Below, piece after piece: positions 29,144 through 38,501 of a stretch of 64,000 nt of DNA. A program made the position numbers and the translations under genes. The stretch comes from an uncultured Gammaproteobacteria bacterium (GTDB lineage: Bacteria > Pseudomonadota > Gammaproteobacteria > Pseudomonadales > Pseudohongiellaceae). The stretch is from the NCBI GenBank assembly GCA_937898685.1, contig CALEJT010000028.1, positions 1 through 64,000 on the forward strand. Direction: 5' to 3'. Under the pieces are notes generated by a model. It searched no databases. It was not told the DNA's origin and was given only the letters and a program-made list of their open reading frames with translations. Within the stretch, counting starts at the first letter, position 1; each line of letters starts with the position of its first letter.

Positions 29144-29917
29144 GTGGCAGAGAGATACCTGGTAGCAGCCAACTGGAAGATGAACGGCAGCAAGGCGCAA
29201 GCCGTTGCACTTACCACAGAGTTGCTGCAAGCGGGTATTGATTCGCTTGCAATCGACATTGCAATTTGCCCGCCCAGCCCCTATTTGACCGTGGTTGCGC
29301 AGCAGCTGGCGTCGAGGTCGGTGAGCCTGGGGGCTCAGAACCTTCACGCAGAGGACAGCGGAGCCTATACCGGTGAAGTGTCGGGTGCGATGCTGAGCGA
29401 TCTCGGTTGTCACTACGTCATCGTCGGGCATTCGGAACGCCGCGGTATGTGTGGCGAAACCGATGCGATGGTGGCGGACAAGGTCCTCGCCGCGCAGCGC
29501 AACGGCCTCATCCCCATCGTGTGTGTGGGTGAAAGCGCCGAAGAGCGCGCCAGTGCGCGTTGGCGAGAGGTGATCGAGCGGCAGCTGGCGAGCATCGTGG
29601 CTTGCGGTGCCTTCGGTCGCGGCGAGTTGGTCATCGCCTATGAGCCCATTTGGGCCATCGGCACCGGCAACACGGCGAGTCCGGAGCAGGCGCAGGAAGT
29701 GCATGCGGCGATCCGAGAATATCTGGCGCAGGCTGGTGTGGAAAACAGCGGTGCCGTGCGCTTGCTCTATGGTGGCAGCGTGAATGCAGGCAACGCTCAG
29801 GCGTTGTTCGCAATGCAGGACATCGATGGCGCGCTCGTGGGCGGCGCCTCGTTGAAGGCGGTGGAGTTTGCCAATATCTGCCGCGCCGCGAGTGAAGCGG
29901 CAAGCAGTTGCAGTTGA
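29144..29917 (+). CDS. tpiA: Triose-phosphate isomerase
   Basis: 257-residue TIM-barrel enzyme of glycolysis. Catalytic Lys in AANWKMNG, His in VIVGHSERR, Glu in IAYEPIWAIGTG, and the phosphate loop LYGGSVN. The GTG at 29144 gives the standard N-terminus (VAERYLVAANWK). The frame is open 19 codons upstream without homology. It lies between glmM and secG. Confidence 0.97.
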   Translation: MAERYLVAANWKMNGSKAQAVALTTELLQAGIDSLAIDIAICPPSPYLTVVAQQLASRSVSLGAQNLHAEDSGAYTGEVSGAMLSDLGCHYVIVGHSERRGMCGETDAMVADKVLAAQRNGLIPIVCVGESAEERASARWREVIERQLASIVACGAFGRGELVIAYEPIWAIGTGNTASPEQAQEVHAAIREYLAQAGVENSGAVRLLYGGSVNAGNAQALFAMQDIDGALVGGASLKAVEFANICRAASEAASSCS

Positions 29918-29994
29918 AAGGTTGAAGCGCGCTGTGCGGCTGGTTCAAGCGCCGCTGGCGTAACGAGTCGAACACAGAGTCGCGACATAACATC

Positions 29995-30438
29995 ATGGAA
30001 TTTTTCATCATCATCGTGCACGTGCTGGCTGCGCTGGGAATCGTCGGTCTCGTACTGATGCAGCAAGGCAAGGGTGCCGACATGGGCGCTGCTTTCGGTA
30101 GCGGTGCCTCGCAAACGATTTTTGGCAGCGTGGGTAGTGGCAACGTTCTTACGAAATCCACCACCTGGCTGGCCGTAGTGTTCTTTGCAACCAGTCTCGG
30201 ACTGGCGCTGATTGCACGCCAGCGTGCTGATCAGGGCATTTCCGATAGCTCCCTGATCCAAGACGTCGAGCAGTTGCAGAGCATCATTCAGCAGAACGCA
30301 CCTGCTGATGGCGATGTGCCCGGTGCCGTGAATGCGGCGCCTGCTCCTGCTGTGGAAAATGTCGAACAAGCGGCGCCCGAATCTGCATCAGAAAATGATG
30401 CAGAAACGGAAAATGCTCTTGAGTCGACGCAGCAGTAA
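29995..30438 (+). CDS. secG: Protein translocase subunit SecG
   Basis: 147-residue inner-membrane subunit of SecYEG. Two transmembrane helices (about 1-20 and 55-75) flank the conserved LMQQGKGADMGAAFG loop, and GSVGSGNVLTKST precedes helix 2. The C-terminal tail (80-147) is longer than in E. coli (110 residues in all) and rich in Ala, Pro and Glu. tRNA-Leu follows after 22 nt. Confidence 0.96.
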   Translation: MEFFIIIVHVLAALGIVGLVLMQQGKGADMGAAFGSGASQTIFGSVGSGNVLTKSTTWLAVVFFATSLGLALIARQRADQGISDSSLIQDVEQLQSIIQQNAPADGDVPGAVNAAPAPAVENVEQAAPESASENDAETENALESTQQ

Positions 30439-30460
30439 TCGCATAATCGCCGGCCCCATT

Positions 30461-30545
30461 GCCCAAGTGGTGAAATTGGTAGACACGCTATCTTGAGGGG
30501 GTAGTGACTTCGGTCATGCCGGTTCAAATCCGGCCTTGGGCACCA
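30461..30545 (+). tRNA. tRNA-Leu (anticodon GAG)
   Basis: 85 nt including encoded CCA. Acceptor GCCCAAG/CTTGGGC. Anticodon arm CTATC-TTGAGGG-GGTAG gives GAG. The long class II variable arm is a TGAC-TTCG-GTCA hairpin. T arm GCCGGTTCAAATCCGGC. The position after secG matches E. coli leuU. Confidence 0.98.
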
Positions 30546-30577
30546 ATTACTAACTTCATGATCCGGTGATCATGAGG

Positions 30578-30606
30578 TTGACTGAGAAGGGCGAGATTCT
30601 TACAAT
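30578..30606 (+). promoter_or_regulatory. Sigma70 promoter of the tRNA-fMet (metY) unit
   Basis: TTGACT (30578-30583), exact 17-nt spacer, TACAAT (30601-30606). A GC-rich discriminator (GTCCGCCC) follows, as in stable-RNA promoters under stringent control. The tRNA begins about 35 nt after the predicted start. Confidence 0.88.
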
Positions 30607-30647
30607 GTCCGCCCTCTCGAAACAGAGAGTAGTACTGACGGAATTGT

Positions 30648-30724
<77 letters not shown>

Positions 30725-30796
30725 ATTCGGATCGTGATCTTCCGATCCCTCTCAGTAGACAAGGAATCGGGCTCAGTGCCAGATTCAGCCGTACTG

Positions 30797-30821
30797 GAAA
30801 GCCCCTTCAAGGGGCTTTTTC
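30797..30821 (+). terminator. Terminator after tRNA-fMet
   Basis: GAAAGCCCC pairs with GGGGCTTTTTC around a short TTCAA loop, ending in five T. It limits read-through from the tRNA promoter into rimP-nusA. Confidence 0.88.
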
Positions 30822-30900
30822 ATTCGTAGGCAAAATATACGGATGAGCCGACGGCGCCACTAGAAGATGATGTGTGATCGTTTCCTTCGCGGTGTATGCA

Positions 30901-30968
30901 CCAGTTCACCGCAGCAGTTCGGTCACGAGAACAAGTAGTAACTGAAGTGGGCCTGGTGCCCATTTTTT
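30901..30968 (+). promoter_or_regulatory. rimP leader with a terminator-like hairpin
   Basis: Just upstream of rimP, TGGGC (30948-30952) pairs with GCCCA (30958-30962), followed by six T (30963-30968). Upstream, CAGTT (about 30903) and AACTG (about 30940) can form an outer stem. A structured rimP leader ending in an intrinsic terminator is known in other gammaproteobacteria. NusA is encoded downstream, so feedback on this terminator is plausible. Confidence 0.55.
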
Positions 30969-30983
30969 ATTTGTGGAGCACGC

Positions 30984-31448
30984 ATGAGCGCGCGCGTGGA
31001 ACAGATTCAAGCCATGGTGGAGCCGGTGCTCGGCGCGCTGGGTTTGCAACTGTGGGGCATCGAATACCTCGGCCAGGGCCGCCACACGCTGCTGCGTGTC
31101 TACATCGACAAGCCAGATGGCGTCGACATCGAAGACTGCGCCGAAGCAAGTCGGCAAATCAGCGGTATTTTGGATGTCGAAGATCCGATCAAGACGGAGT
31201 ACACGCTGGAAGTGTCCTCGCCGGGCATCGAGCGTTTGCTGTTCACGCTCGAGCAATACCGCCAGTACCTCGGAACCGAAATCAAAGTGCGTTTACGGCA
31301 GAACTTTGAAGGCCGCCGCAACTACGGCGGTGTGCTGGTGGAAGTCGCCGACGATGAAATCAGCATCGTAAAGGGTGAAGACAAACTGAGCTTCCCGCTG
31401 GAACTGATCGAGCGGGCAAACGTGGTTTACACATATAAGGACGAGTAA
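30984..31448 (+). CDS. rimP: Ribosome maturation factor RimP
   Basis: 154-residue 30S assembly factor. N-terminal alpha/beta domain with LGLQLWGIEY and LLRVYIDKPDG. The strong VSSPGIERLL motif is followed by the C-terminal SH3-like domain. Length and both domains are standard. It is the first gene of the rimP-nusA-infB-rbfA-truB operon. Confidence 0.97.
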   Translation: MSARVEQIQAMVEPVLGALGLQLWGIEYLGQGRHTLLRVYIDKPDGVDIEDCAEASRQISGILDVEDPIKTEYTLEVSSPGIERLLFTLEQYRQYLGTEIKVRLRQNFEGRRNYGGVLVEVADDEISIVKGEDKLSFPLELIERANVVYTYKDE

Positions 31449-31498
31449 GGACGAGCCCGGTCCACGGACATAGTCATACATTCATTGGGTGACAAGTT

Positions 31499-32989
31499 AT
31501 GAACAACAAAGAGATCCTGCTGGTAGCAGATGCGGTTTCCAACGAAAAGGGCGTATCGCGTGAAGTGATCTTCAAGGCGATCGAATCCGCGTTGGCTTCG
31601 GCGACGAAGAAGCGTTACGTCGACGAGGAAATCGACTGCGAAGTCATCATCGACCGTGCCACGGGCAACTACGAGACCTATCGTATCTGGACCGTAGTGG
31701 GCGATGATGAGCTGGCCTTGCTGGGTTCGCAGTTCACCCTCGAAGAAGCGCACGAAAAGGATCCCAACCTGAAACCGGGCGATGTTTATCGCGAAAAAAT
31801 CGAGAACGTCGAATTCGGTCGTATCGCAGCTCAGACCGCCAAGCAGGTCATCGTGCAGAAAGTGCGCGAAGCAGAGCGTGAACTCGTCGTCGCCGAATAC
31901 GCCAGCAAGGTGGGCAAACTGGTATCGGGCACCGTCAAGAAGGTCACCCGCGACAATGTGATCGTGGATTTCGGCAATAACGCCGAGGGTCTCTTGCCGC
32001 GCGAAAATCTCATCCCGCGCGAAACCTTCCGCATCAACGATCGTATCCGTGCTCTGTTGGTGGAAGTGCGCAGCGAAATGCGTGGTCCTCAGCTGCTCTT
32101 GAGCCGCACCAGCCCGCAGATGCTGATCGAGTTGTTCAAGATCGAAGTGCCGGAAATCGCCGAAGAAATCATCGAGATCAAGGCTGCTGCCCGTGATCCC
32201 GGTTCGCGCGCGAAGATCGCCGTGAAGACCAATGACAAGCGCATCGATCCCGTTGGTGCCTGCGTGGGCATGCGTGGTTCGCGTGTGCAGGTGGTTTCGA
32301 GCGAGCTCGCCAATGAGCGCATCGACATCGTGCTGTGGGATGAAAACCCCGCACAGTTCGTCATCAATGCGATGGCACCGGCGGAAATCGCCTCCATCGT
32401 GGTCGATGAAGACACGCACACCATGGACGTGGCGGTGGCAGAAGAAAACCTGGCACAGGCCATCGGGCGCAACGGTCAGAACGTCCGCCTGAGCAGCGAG
32501 CTCACCGGCTGGACCATCAACGTGATGAGCGAAGAGAAGGCCGCGGACAAGCAGCAGAAAGAAGCCGCGACCATCATCCAGACCTTCATGGAAGCGCTCG
32601 ACGTGGATGAGGAAGTGGCCGAGATCCTGGCACAGGAAGGCTTCACCTCGATCGAGGAAATCGCCTATGTGCCGCTGGAAGAAATCGCCAGCATTCAGGA
32701 TTTCGATGAAGAAATCGCCAACGAGTTGCGCAACCGTGCCAAGGATGCACTGCTCACCAAGGCGATTGCTTCCGAAGAAAGCATCAGCAAGGCAGGCATC
32801 GCCGATGATCTGCTCAACATGGAAGGCATGACCAACGACATCGCCCTCGCGCTGTCGAAGCTCGGCATCCTCACCATGGAAGATCTGGCGGAACAAGCTA
32901 TTGACGATCTGTTGGAAATCGAAGGGATGGATGAAGAGAAAGCCGGCCAGCTCATCATGGCCGCACGCGCGCCATGGTTCAGCGAGTAA
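31499..32989 (+). CDS. nusA: Transcription termination/antitermination factor NusA
   Basis: 496-residue RNA polymerase-binding factor for pausing, termination and rRNA antitermination. N-terminal polymerase-binding domain (1-130), S1 domain (about 135-200, GTVKKVTRDNVIVDFGN), two KH domains (about 200-345, CVGMRGSRVQ and AIGRNGQNVRL), and two C-terminal acidic repeats as in E. coli NusA (495 residues). It may also act on its own leader terminator upstream of rimP. Confidence 0.98.
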   Translation: MNNKEILLVADAVSNEKGVSREVIFKAIESALASATKKRYVDEEIDCEVIIDRATGNYETYRIWTVVGDDELALLGSQFTLEEAHEKDPNLKPGDVYREKIENVEFGRIAAQTAKQVIVQKVREAERELVVAEYASKVGKLVSGTVKKVTRDNVIVDFGNNAEGLLPRENLIPRETFRINDRIRALLVEVRSEMRGPQLLLSRTSPQMLIELFKIEVPEIAEEIIEIKAAARDPGSRAKIAVKTNDKRIDPVGACVGMRGSRVQVVSSELANERIDIVLWDENPAQFVINAMAPAEIASIVVDEDTHTMDVAVAEENLAQAIGRNGQNVRLSSELTGWTINVMSEEKAADKQQKEAATIIQTFMEALDVDEEVAEILAQEGFTSIEEIAYVPLEEIASIQDFDEEIANELRNRAKDALLTKAIASEESISKAGIADDLLNMEGMTNDIALALSKLGILTMEDLAEQAIDDLLEIEGMDEEKAGQLIMAARAPWFSE

Positions 32990-33043
32990 GCCTGTAACAA
33001 GGGCTTCACGTGGCGCAAAGAGAATCCATCCGGGGAGTAGGGT

Positions 33044-35587
33044 ATGGCAGAACTGAGTATCAAAGACCTGGCCAGAATGGTGGGCGTGCCGACCGAGCGT
33101 TTGCTCGATCAGGTGCGCGAGGCCGGTTTGCCTCAGCGTAATGCTGAAGACATCATCAGCAATGAGCAGCGCGCCGCGCTGCTGTCCTTCCTCAAGAGTC
33201 GCCACGGCGATACGTCGGGGGGAGACACCGCTCCCAAGCGCATCACGCTGAAGAAGAAAACCGTCGAAACACTGCGCACCTCCGACAATCAAGGTCGCAG
33301 CAAGTCCATCAGTGTCGAAGTGCGCAAGAAGCGCACCTACATCAAGCGCAGCGTAGAGGAAGCTCAGAAAGAAGCTGCCGAACGCGAGCGTCTGAAAGCC
33401 GAACAGGCCGCACAGGAAGAGAAAGAGCGTCTGGAGCGTGAAGCAGCCGAGAAAGCCGCTGCCGAAGCCGCTGCTGCTGCGAAGAGCCAGGCTGAGAAAG
33501 AGCGCAAACCTGCGCAGGACGCCAAGCCTGCTCCTGCGCCTGCCAAGCCTGAGACCAAGACCGACAAAACCGAAGCCAAGCCGGACGCCAAGAAAGGTAC
33601 TCTGCGCAAAGAAGGTCGTGACGAAGAAGAGGCCGAAGCGCGCAATGCCAAGAAAGGTTTCCGTGGCAAGGAGCAGCCGGTCAAAGACACTGCCAGCATC
33701 AAGAAGCTGGCGCGTACGCGGACGCCGGACGACTTCATCCTCGATGAGGACGACGAAGGCGGCGCGCGTCGCAAGGCCCGCAAGAAAATGGGCCAGCGCA
33801 ATCAGCACCAGTTCGAGAAGCCGACCGAATTCATTGCGCGCGAGATCCAGGTACCCGAAGCCATTACGGTTTCCGAGCTGGCTCAGCGCATGTCGCTCAA
33901 GGCTGCCGAGCTGATCAAGACCCTGATGAAGATGGGCGTCATGGCCACGCTCAACCAGGTACTCGACCAGGACACTTCAGTGCTGCTGGTCGAAGAACTC
34001 GGGCACAAGGCCAAGCCCATTTCCGATACAGCCATCGAGGACGATCTGGTGGATTCCATCAAGTACGAAGGCGAGGAATTACCGCGTCCGCCGGTGGTCA
34101 CAGTCATGGGTCACGTCGACCACGGCAAGACCTCGTTGCTGGACTACATCCGTAAGTCCTCCGTTACCCAGGGTGAGGCCGGTGGCATCACACAGCACAT
34201 CGGCGCCTATCACGTAGAAACGCCGAAGGGAGTGATCAGCTTCCTCGACACGCCTGGCCACGCCGCATTCAGCGCAATGCGTTCGCGCGGTGCCAAGGCC
34301 ACCGACATCGTGATCCTGGTCGTGGCAGCCGATGACGGCGTCATGCCGCAGACGATCGAAGCCATTCAGCACGCTCGTGCTGCCAACGTGCCAATCGTGG
34401 TTGCGGTGAACAAGATCGACAAACCGTCTGCCGATCCCGAACGCGTACGCAGCGAACTGTCCCAGCACGGCCTGATTTCCGAGGCCTGGGGCGGTGACAC
34501 CCAGTTCGTGGAAGTGTCCGCTCATACCGGTCAGGGCATCGATGAACTGCTCGAAGCCGTACTGCTACAGGCGGAAGTGATGGAACTGCGCGCCGTGGTG
34601 GACTGCCCGGCGAAAGGCGTGGTGATCGAATCGCGTCTCGACAAGGGGCGTGGCTCCGTGGCCACCGTGCTGGTGAAACACGGCACGCTGAAGCAGGGCG
34701 ATATTGTACTGGCTGGTCATGAATATGGTCGCGTCCGTGCCATGATCGACGAGAATGGTCGCCAGGTGAATTCCGCAGGTCCGTCCATTCCGGTGGAGAT
34801 CCTCGGTCTGAACGGCACGCCCGAAGCCGGTGATGAATTCATCGTGGTGGAAAGCGAGAAGAAAGCACGCGAAGTGGCTGAATTCCGCATGCACCGCTAC
34901 CGCGAAAGTCAGCTCGCCAAACAACAGGCAGCGAAGACCGAAAGCATGTTCGCCACCATGGGCAAGGACAACAAGAAAGTCCTCAATGTGGTACTCAAGG
35001 CTGATGTGCGCGGCTCGCTCGAGGCCATCATGGCGGCGCTGCAGGGTCTCGGCAACGACGAGGTGGCAGTCAACATCGTCGGTTATGGTGTCGGTGGCAT
35101 CTCCGAAACCGACGTGCAGCTGGCTGAAACTTCGAAGGCCACGATCATTGGTTTCAACGTGCGTGCCGACAAGGCTGCCAAGACCTTGATCGAAACCACC
35201 GGTCTGCAACTGCGCTACTACAGCATCATCTACAACCTGATCGATGACGTGAAGGCAGTGCTCGGCGGCATGCTGGCACCGGAACTGCGCGAAGAAATCG
35301 TGGGTGTGGCGGAAGTGCGCGGCGTATTCAACTCGCCGAAGTACGGCGCCATCGCCGGCAGCATGGTGGTGGAAGGCACGATCTATCGCAACAAGCCGAT
35401 CCGTGTATTGCGCGACAACGTCGTGATCTTCGAAGGCGAACTCGAATCGCTGCGTCGTTACAAGGACGAAGCCACCGAAGTGCGCATGGGCATGGAATGT
35501 GGTATCGGTGTGAAGAACTACAACGACGTCCGCATCGGCGACAAGATCGAAGTCTACAACCGCACCGAAGTAGCGCGGACGCTGTAA
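33044..35587 (+). CDS. infB: Translation initiation factor IF-2
   Basis: 847-residue GTPase that places fMet-tRNA in the ribosomal P site. An N-terminal IF2N domain (AELSIKDLARMVGVPTERLL in part) is followed by a long charged Lys/Glu/Ala region (about 105-260) and a second IF2N domain. The G domain starts near 350 with GHVDHGKTSLLD, DTPGHAAF and NKIDK. Domains II, III and IV complete the protein. The charged linker is low-complexity and gives long false frames on the other strand. Confidence 0.98.
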   Translation: MAELSIKDLARMVGVPTERLLDQVREAGLPQRNAEDIISNEQRAALLSFLKSRHGDTSGGDTAPKRITLKKKTVETLRTSDNQGRSKSISVEVRKKRTYIKRSVEEAQKEAAERERLKAEQAAQEEKERLEREAAEKAAAEAAAAAKSQAEKERKPAQDAKPAPAPAKPETKTDKTEAKPDAKKGTLRKEGRDEEEAEARNAKKGFRGKEQPVKDTASIKKLARTRTPDDFILDEDDEGGARRKARKKMGQRNQHQFEKPTEFIAREIQVPEAITVSELAQRMSLKAAELIKTLMKMGVMATLNQVLDQDTSVLLVEELGHKAKPISDTAIEDDLVDSIKYEGEELPRPPVVTVMGHVDHGKTSLLDYIRKSSVTQGEAGGITQHIGAYHVETPKGVISFLDTPGHAAFSAMRSRGAKATDIVILVVAADDGVMPQTIEAIQHARAANVPIVVAVNKIDKPSADPERVRSELSQHGLISEAWGGDTQFVEVSAHTGQGIDELLEAVLLQAEVMELRAVVDCPAKGVVIESRLDKGRGSVATVLVKHGTLKQGDIVLAGHEYGRVRAMIDENGRQVNSAGPSIPVEILGLNGTPEAGDEFIVVESEKKAREVAEFRMHRYRESQLAKQQAAKTESMFATMGKDNKKVLNVVLKADVRGSLEAIMAALQGLGNDEVAVNIVGYGVGGISETDVQLAETSKATIIGFNVRADKAAKTLIETTGLQLRYYSIIYNLIDDVKAVLGGMLAPELREEIVGVAEVRGVFNSPKYGAIAGSMVVEGTIYRNKPIRVLRDNVVIFEGELESLRRYKDEATEVRMGMECGIGVKNYNDVRIGDKIEVYNRTEVARTL

Positions 35588-35602
35588 GTCCGCAGAGGCG
35601 AC

Positions 35603-36004
35603 ATGCCAAGGCCGTCAAACAGACTGGACCGCATAGCCGACCAGCTCCAGCAGGAGCTGGCCGTGCTGATCCGCGATGAGCTGCGCGATCCGCGCGTCGG
35701 CATGGTGTCGATCGTGGGTGCAAAGGTGAGCCGCGATCTGGCCCATGCGGTCATTTATTTCACGGTGATGAACGCTGACATCGCGGAAGTCGAGGAAGTG
35801 CTCAACAAGGCCAGTGGCTATCTGCGCACACTGCTTGCCAAGCGCCTCAACCTGCGCACCACGCCCAAACTGCGTTTCACCTACGACGAAAGCATCGAAC
35901 GGGGCCGCTCGCTGTCGGCCTTGATCGACAAGGCCATCGCGCTCGATTCCGCCCGCGAGGAATCCGAAGACGAAGGCTCTACCGATGATGACGTGGAACG
36001 CTGA
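35603..36004 (+). CDS. rbfA: Ribosome-binding factor A
   Basis: 133-residue KH-fold cold-adaptation protein that acts on 16S rRNA 5' processing. N-terminus RPSNRLDRIADQLQQELAVL (first 20). Conserved AVIYFTV and LRTTPKLRFTYDES. The C-terminal tail is acidic. It lies 15 nt after infB and 35 nt before truB. Confidence 0.97.
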   Translation: MPRPSNRLDRIADQLQQELAVLIRDELRDPRVGMVSIVGAKVSRDLAHAVIYFTVMNADIAEVEEVLNKASGYLRTLLAKRLNLRTTPKLRFTYDESIERGRSLSALIDKAIALDSAREESEDEGSTDDDVER

Positions 36005-36039
36005 GTCAGGTTCGCGTTCTTCCTCCCCATAGCACGACC

Positions 36040-36981
36040 ATGGCCAAGCAGCCTCAGTACAGGCGTCAGACTCGCGCCGTCGACGGTATTCTGATCGTCG
36101 ACAAACCTCTGGGGCAGAGCTCCAACCACTGTCTGCAAACGGTCAAACGCTGGTTGCAGGCGGAAAAGGCCGGGCACACCGGTGCACTCGACCCTCTCGC
36201 CACCGGTGTACTGCCACTGTGTTTCGGCGAAGCCACTAAACTCAGCCAATTGCTGCTCGATGCCGACAAGGGTTATCTCGCCACGATCCGTCTCGGCATC
36301 GAAACCACCACCTGCGATGCCGATGGCGAGGTGGTGAGCGAAGCGCCAATACCGGCTTTCGATGAAGCACGCATCGAAGAAGTATTGGCGCAGTTCAGAG
36401 GTGTGCAGATGCAGGCCGCACCGATTTATTCCGCGCTCAAGCAGGACGGCGTGCCGCAGTACAAGCTGGCGCGCGAAGGCCGCGCGGTGGAAGCGAAGGA
36501 GCGCGAGATCGTGATCCACGAACTCTCGCTGCAAGGCTGGGCTGCCACCGAACTCGTCGTGCGCGTGCGTTGCAGCAAGGGCACCTACATCCGCAGTCTG
36601 GCACGCGACATCGGCGCTGCCTTCGGCTGTGGCGCTCATCTCAGCGCCCTGCGCCGTGAACTGGCAGAACCGTTCACGCTCGAGCGCAGTCATACTCTCG
36701 ACGAACTGAAGGCAATCTGGGAGGCCAAGGGGCCGGAAGGTCTCGATGCCTTGCTGTTGCCGATGGATTATGCAGTGCAGGATTGGCCGCCCTTGCGGCT
36801 CGAAGGTACCAAGGGCCTGCACTTCTGGCAGGGCCGTCCGTTGCGTTTGCCGCGGGAACATGGGCAGGCACCCGGACGGGTGCGCATCTACTGGGAAGAA
36901 CGTTTCCTCGGCATTGGGGAACTCCTGCCCGATGGCACGGTCAGACCGCTGCGTCTGGTGAAATACGAGCCAATTAATTAA
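36040..36981 (+). CDS. truB: tRNA pseudouridine-55 synthase TruB
   Basis: 313-residue enzyme making pseudouridine 55 in the tRNA T loop. The catalytic Asp51 is in GHTGALDPLATGVLP. The KGTYIRSLARDIG motif and a C-terminal PUA-like domain complete it. Last gene of the rimP-rbfA-truB operon, before an unrecognised gene. Confidence 0.98.
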   Translation: MAKQPQYRRQTRAVDGILIVDKPLGQSSNHCLQTVKRWLQAEKAGHTGALDPLATGVLPLCFGEATKLSQLLLDADKGYLATIRLGIETTTCDADGEVVSEAPIPAFDEARIEEVLAQFRGVQMQAAPIYSALKQDGVPQYKLAREGRAVEAKEREIVIHELSLQGWAATELVVRVRCSKGTYIRSLARDIGAAFGCGAHLSALRRELAEPFTLERSHTLDELKAIWEAKGPEGLDALLLPMDYAVQDWPPLRLEGTKGLHFWQGRPLRLPREHGQAPGRVRIYWEERFLGIGELLPDGTVRPLRLVKYEPIN

Positions 36982-37067
36982 TTTAGGCGTTCCTGTGCCG
37001 GGCCGTAACGGACCTGTGGCCGGCGGAAAGTATTCCGATCAGCGTGAACGCAGCGCTAGGAAACGCT

Positions 37068-38342
37068 ATGGCCTTGCTCAAATCCTTGCTTCTGCTCTGC
37101 CTGATTGTGCTCGTGGCCGTGGGCGGTTTTCTGTTCATGGTCGTCGAACGCAGTCCCACCGTGCCTCCAGCTCCCGTGCTTTCGGTGGCCGATCTGCATG
37201 CGCTCGAAATTCTTTCCGCCGACAACGATCCCCGCTCACTCGAACCCGGTGAATCCGCCACGCTGGCGCTGAGTGAAAACGACCTCGAACTCGCCCTCGG
37301 CTATGTCCTGGATCGCCTGCAGGTGGGTCAGGCCGATGTGGTGCTGGGTGATTCCACCGCTCTCGTCAGTGTGTCGGCGCGACTGCCCGTGAACTTCGCC
37401 GATCTCTATCTCAATCTCAAAGCCAAGGTGCAGAGTGGCAGCGATTTCCCCGTGGTCACCGGCCTGCAATTGGGAGGGGTGACGGTGCCTGATTGGTTGT
37501 CGGCGACCTTGCTCGACTCCGTTCGCGGCGTCGTCAGCCAACGTTACCCCGAATACGAGCGTCTGCAGGCCACGATCGAAGACATCAGTATCGACGAAGG
37601 CCGTCTGCGCGTGCGTTACCGCTGGGATCCCGAGCTGGTACGCGATCTCTCGCGTCGCGGTGGAGAACTGCTTCTATCCGGGCCACTGCAGGAATTGCTG
37701 GCCATCTATCGCTCGCGCTTGCGTGAGCTGACCAACGAACCCAACCTGCCGCGCCGCCTCTCCGCCACCGAGTTTCTGCGTCCGCTCTTCGTCTATGCCC
37801 ACAACCGTGGTGGCGATCCCGTGGAAGAGAACAGGGCTTTGCTGCTTGCGCTCAGTCTCTATGTGCTGGATCTCGATCCAAGTGACTTCATCGGCTTGGA
37901 AGGCGAGCCTGCACTGCCGCGTCACGAACTGCAGTTCTATCGCCGCAACGACTTCGCCCGGCATTTCTTCACCTCGGTCGGTCTCACGTTGGGCACCGAC
38001 GCGGGTCTTGCCGACAACATCGGAGTCCTGAAGGAATTGGAGGACGCCCGCGGTCCGGGCAGCGGTTTCAGCTTCACCGACATCGGCGCCGACCGCGTCG
38101 GCATCCGCTTTGCCGAGTTCGCGGTTTCCAACGATCACAACGCGCGGCTGTTGCAGCGGCGCATGGCGGAGGGAGAGGGGGAGGCCTTCTACTTTCCGGA
38201 TTTCAGGGACCTGCCGGAATTCCTCAGCAAGGAGGAATTCGCCAAGCTTTACGGCAGCACCGGCAGCCTGCGCTTTCGGCGTGAAATCGAGGGAATCGAT
38301 GCCCGCATAGACGCTTTGCCAGTGTTCAGTCCGGGGCCGTGA
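37068..38342 (+). CDS. Membrane-anchored protein of unknown function between truB and rpsO
   Basis: 424-residue protein. One N-terminal transmembrane helix (about 3-24, LLKSLLLLCLIVLVAVGGFL) is followed by a large domain that would lie in the periplasm. Near the C-terminus, FTSVGLTLGTDAGLADNIG and GPGSGFSFTDIGADRVGIRF look like a conserved block. I recall similar text from other gammaproteobacterial proteins of unknown function. No catalytic motif is recognised. AGGA before the ATG at 37068 supports this start. A GTG at 37044 is also in frame. Its place in the otherwise fixed truB-rpsO interval is unusual. Confidence 0.75.
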   Translation: MALLKSLLLLCLIVLVAVGGFLFMVVERSPTVPPAPVLSVADLHALEILSADNDPRSLEPGESATLALSENDLELALGYVLDRLQVGQADVVLGDSTALVSVSARLPVNFADLYLNLKAKVQSGSDFPVVTGLQLGGVTVPDWLSATLLDSVRGVVSQRYPEYERLQATIEDISIDEGRLRVRYRWDPELVRDLSRRGGELLLSGPLQELLAIYRSRLRELTNEPNLPRRLSATEFLRPLFVYAHNRGGDPVEENRALLLALSLYVLDLDPSDFIGLEGEPALPRHELQFYRRNDFARHFFTSVGLTLGTDAGLADNIGVLKELEDARGPGSGFSFTDIGADRVGIRFAEFAVSNDHNARLLQRRMAEGEGEAFYFPDFRDLPEFLSKEEFAKLYGSTGSLRFRREIEGIDARIDALPVFSPGP

Positions 38343-38371
38343 GAGACCCCAAGCATGGCGCCGCGGGGCTG

Positions 38372-38380
38372 TGATACAAT
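38372..38380 (+). promoter_or_regulatory. Extended -10 promoter of rpsO
   Basis: TGATACAAT contains the TGn extension and TACAAT (38375-38380). No good -35 is present. The predicted transcript would have a leader of about 115 nt before rpsO, enough for the S15-binding autoregulatory fold known in E. coli. Confidence 0.5.
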
Positions 38381-38501
38381 CGCCCACCCTTCGCCTGTAC
38401 CGGGAGGGCAGGAAGACCCCAGATAACTATCAATATGCATGGTTACTCTGGTTTGAAATGGATGTCCTTCATTCAACTACGCATATTAAGAGGAACTCTC
38501 C

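Noticed and set aside
31427..33808. 793-codon minus-strand frame opposite nusA and infB
   Set aside because: The low-complexity charged linker of IF-2 opens the reverse frame. Both plus-strand genes are certain.
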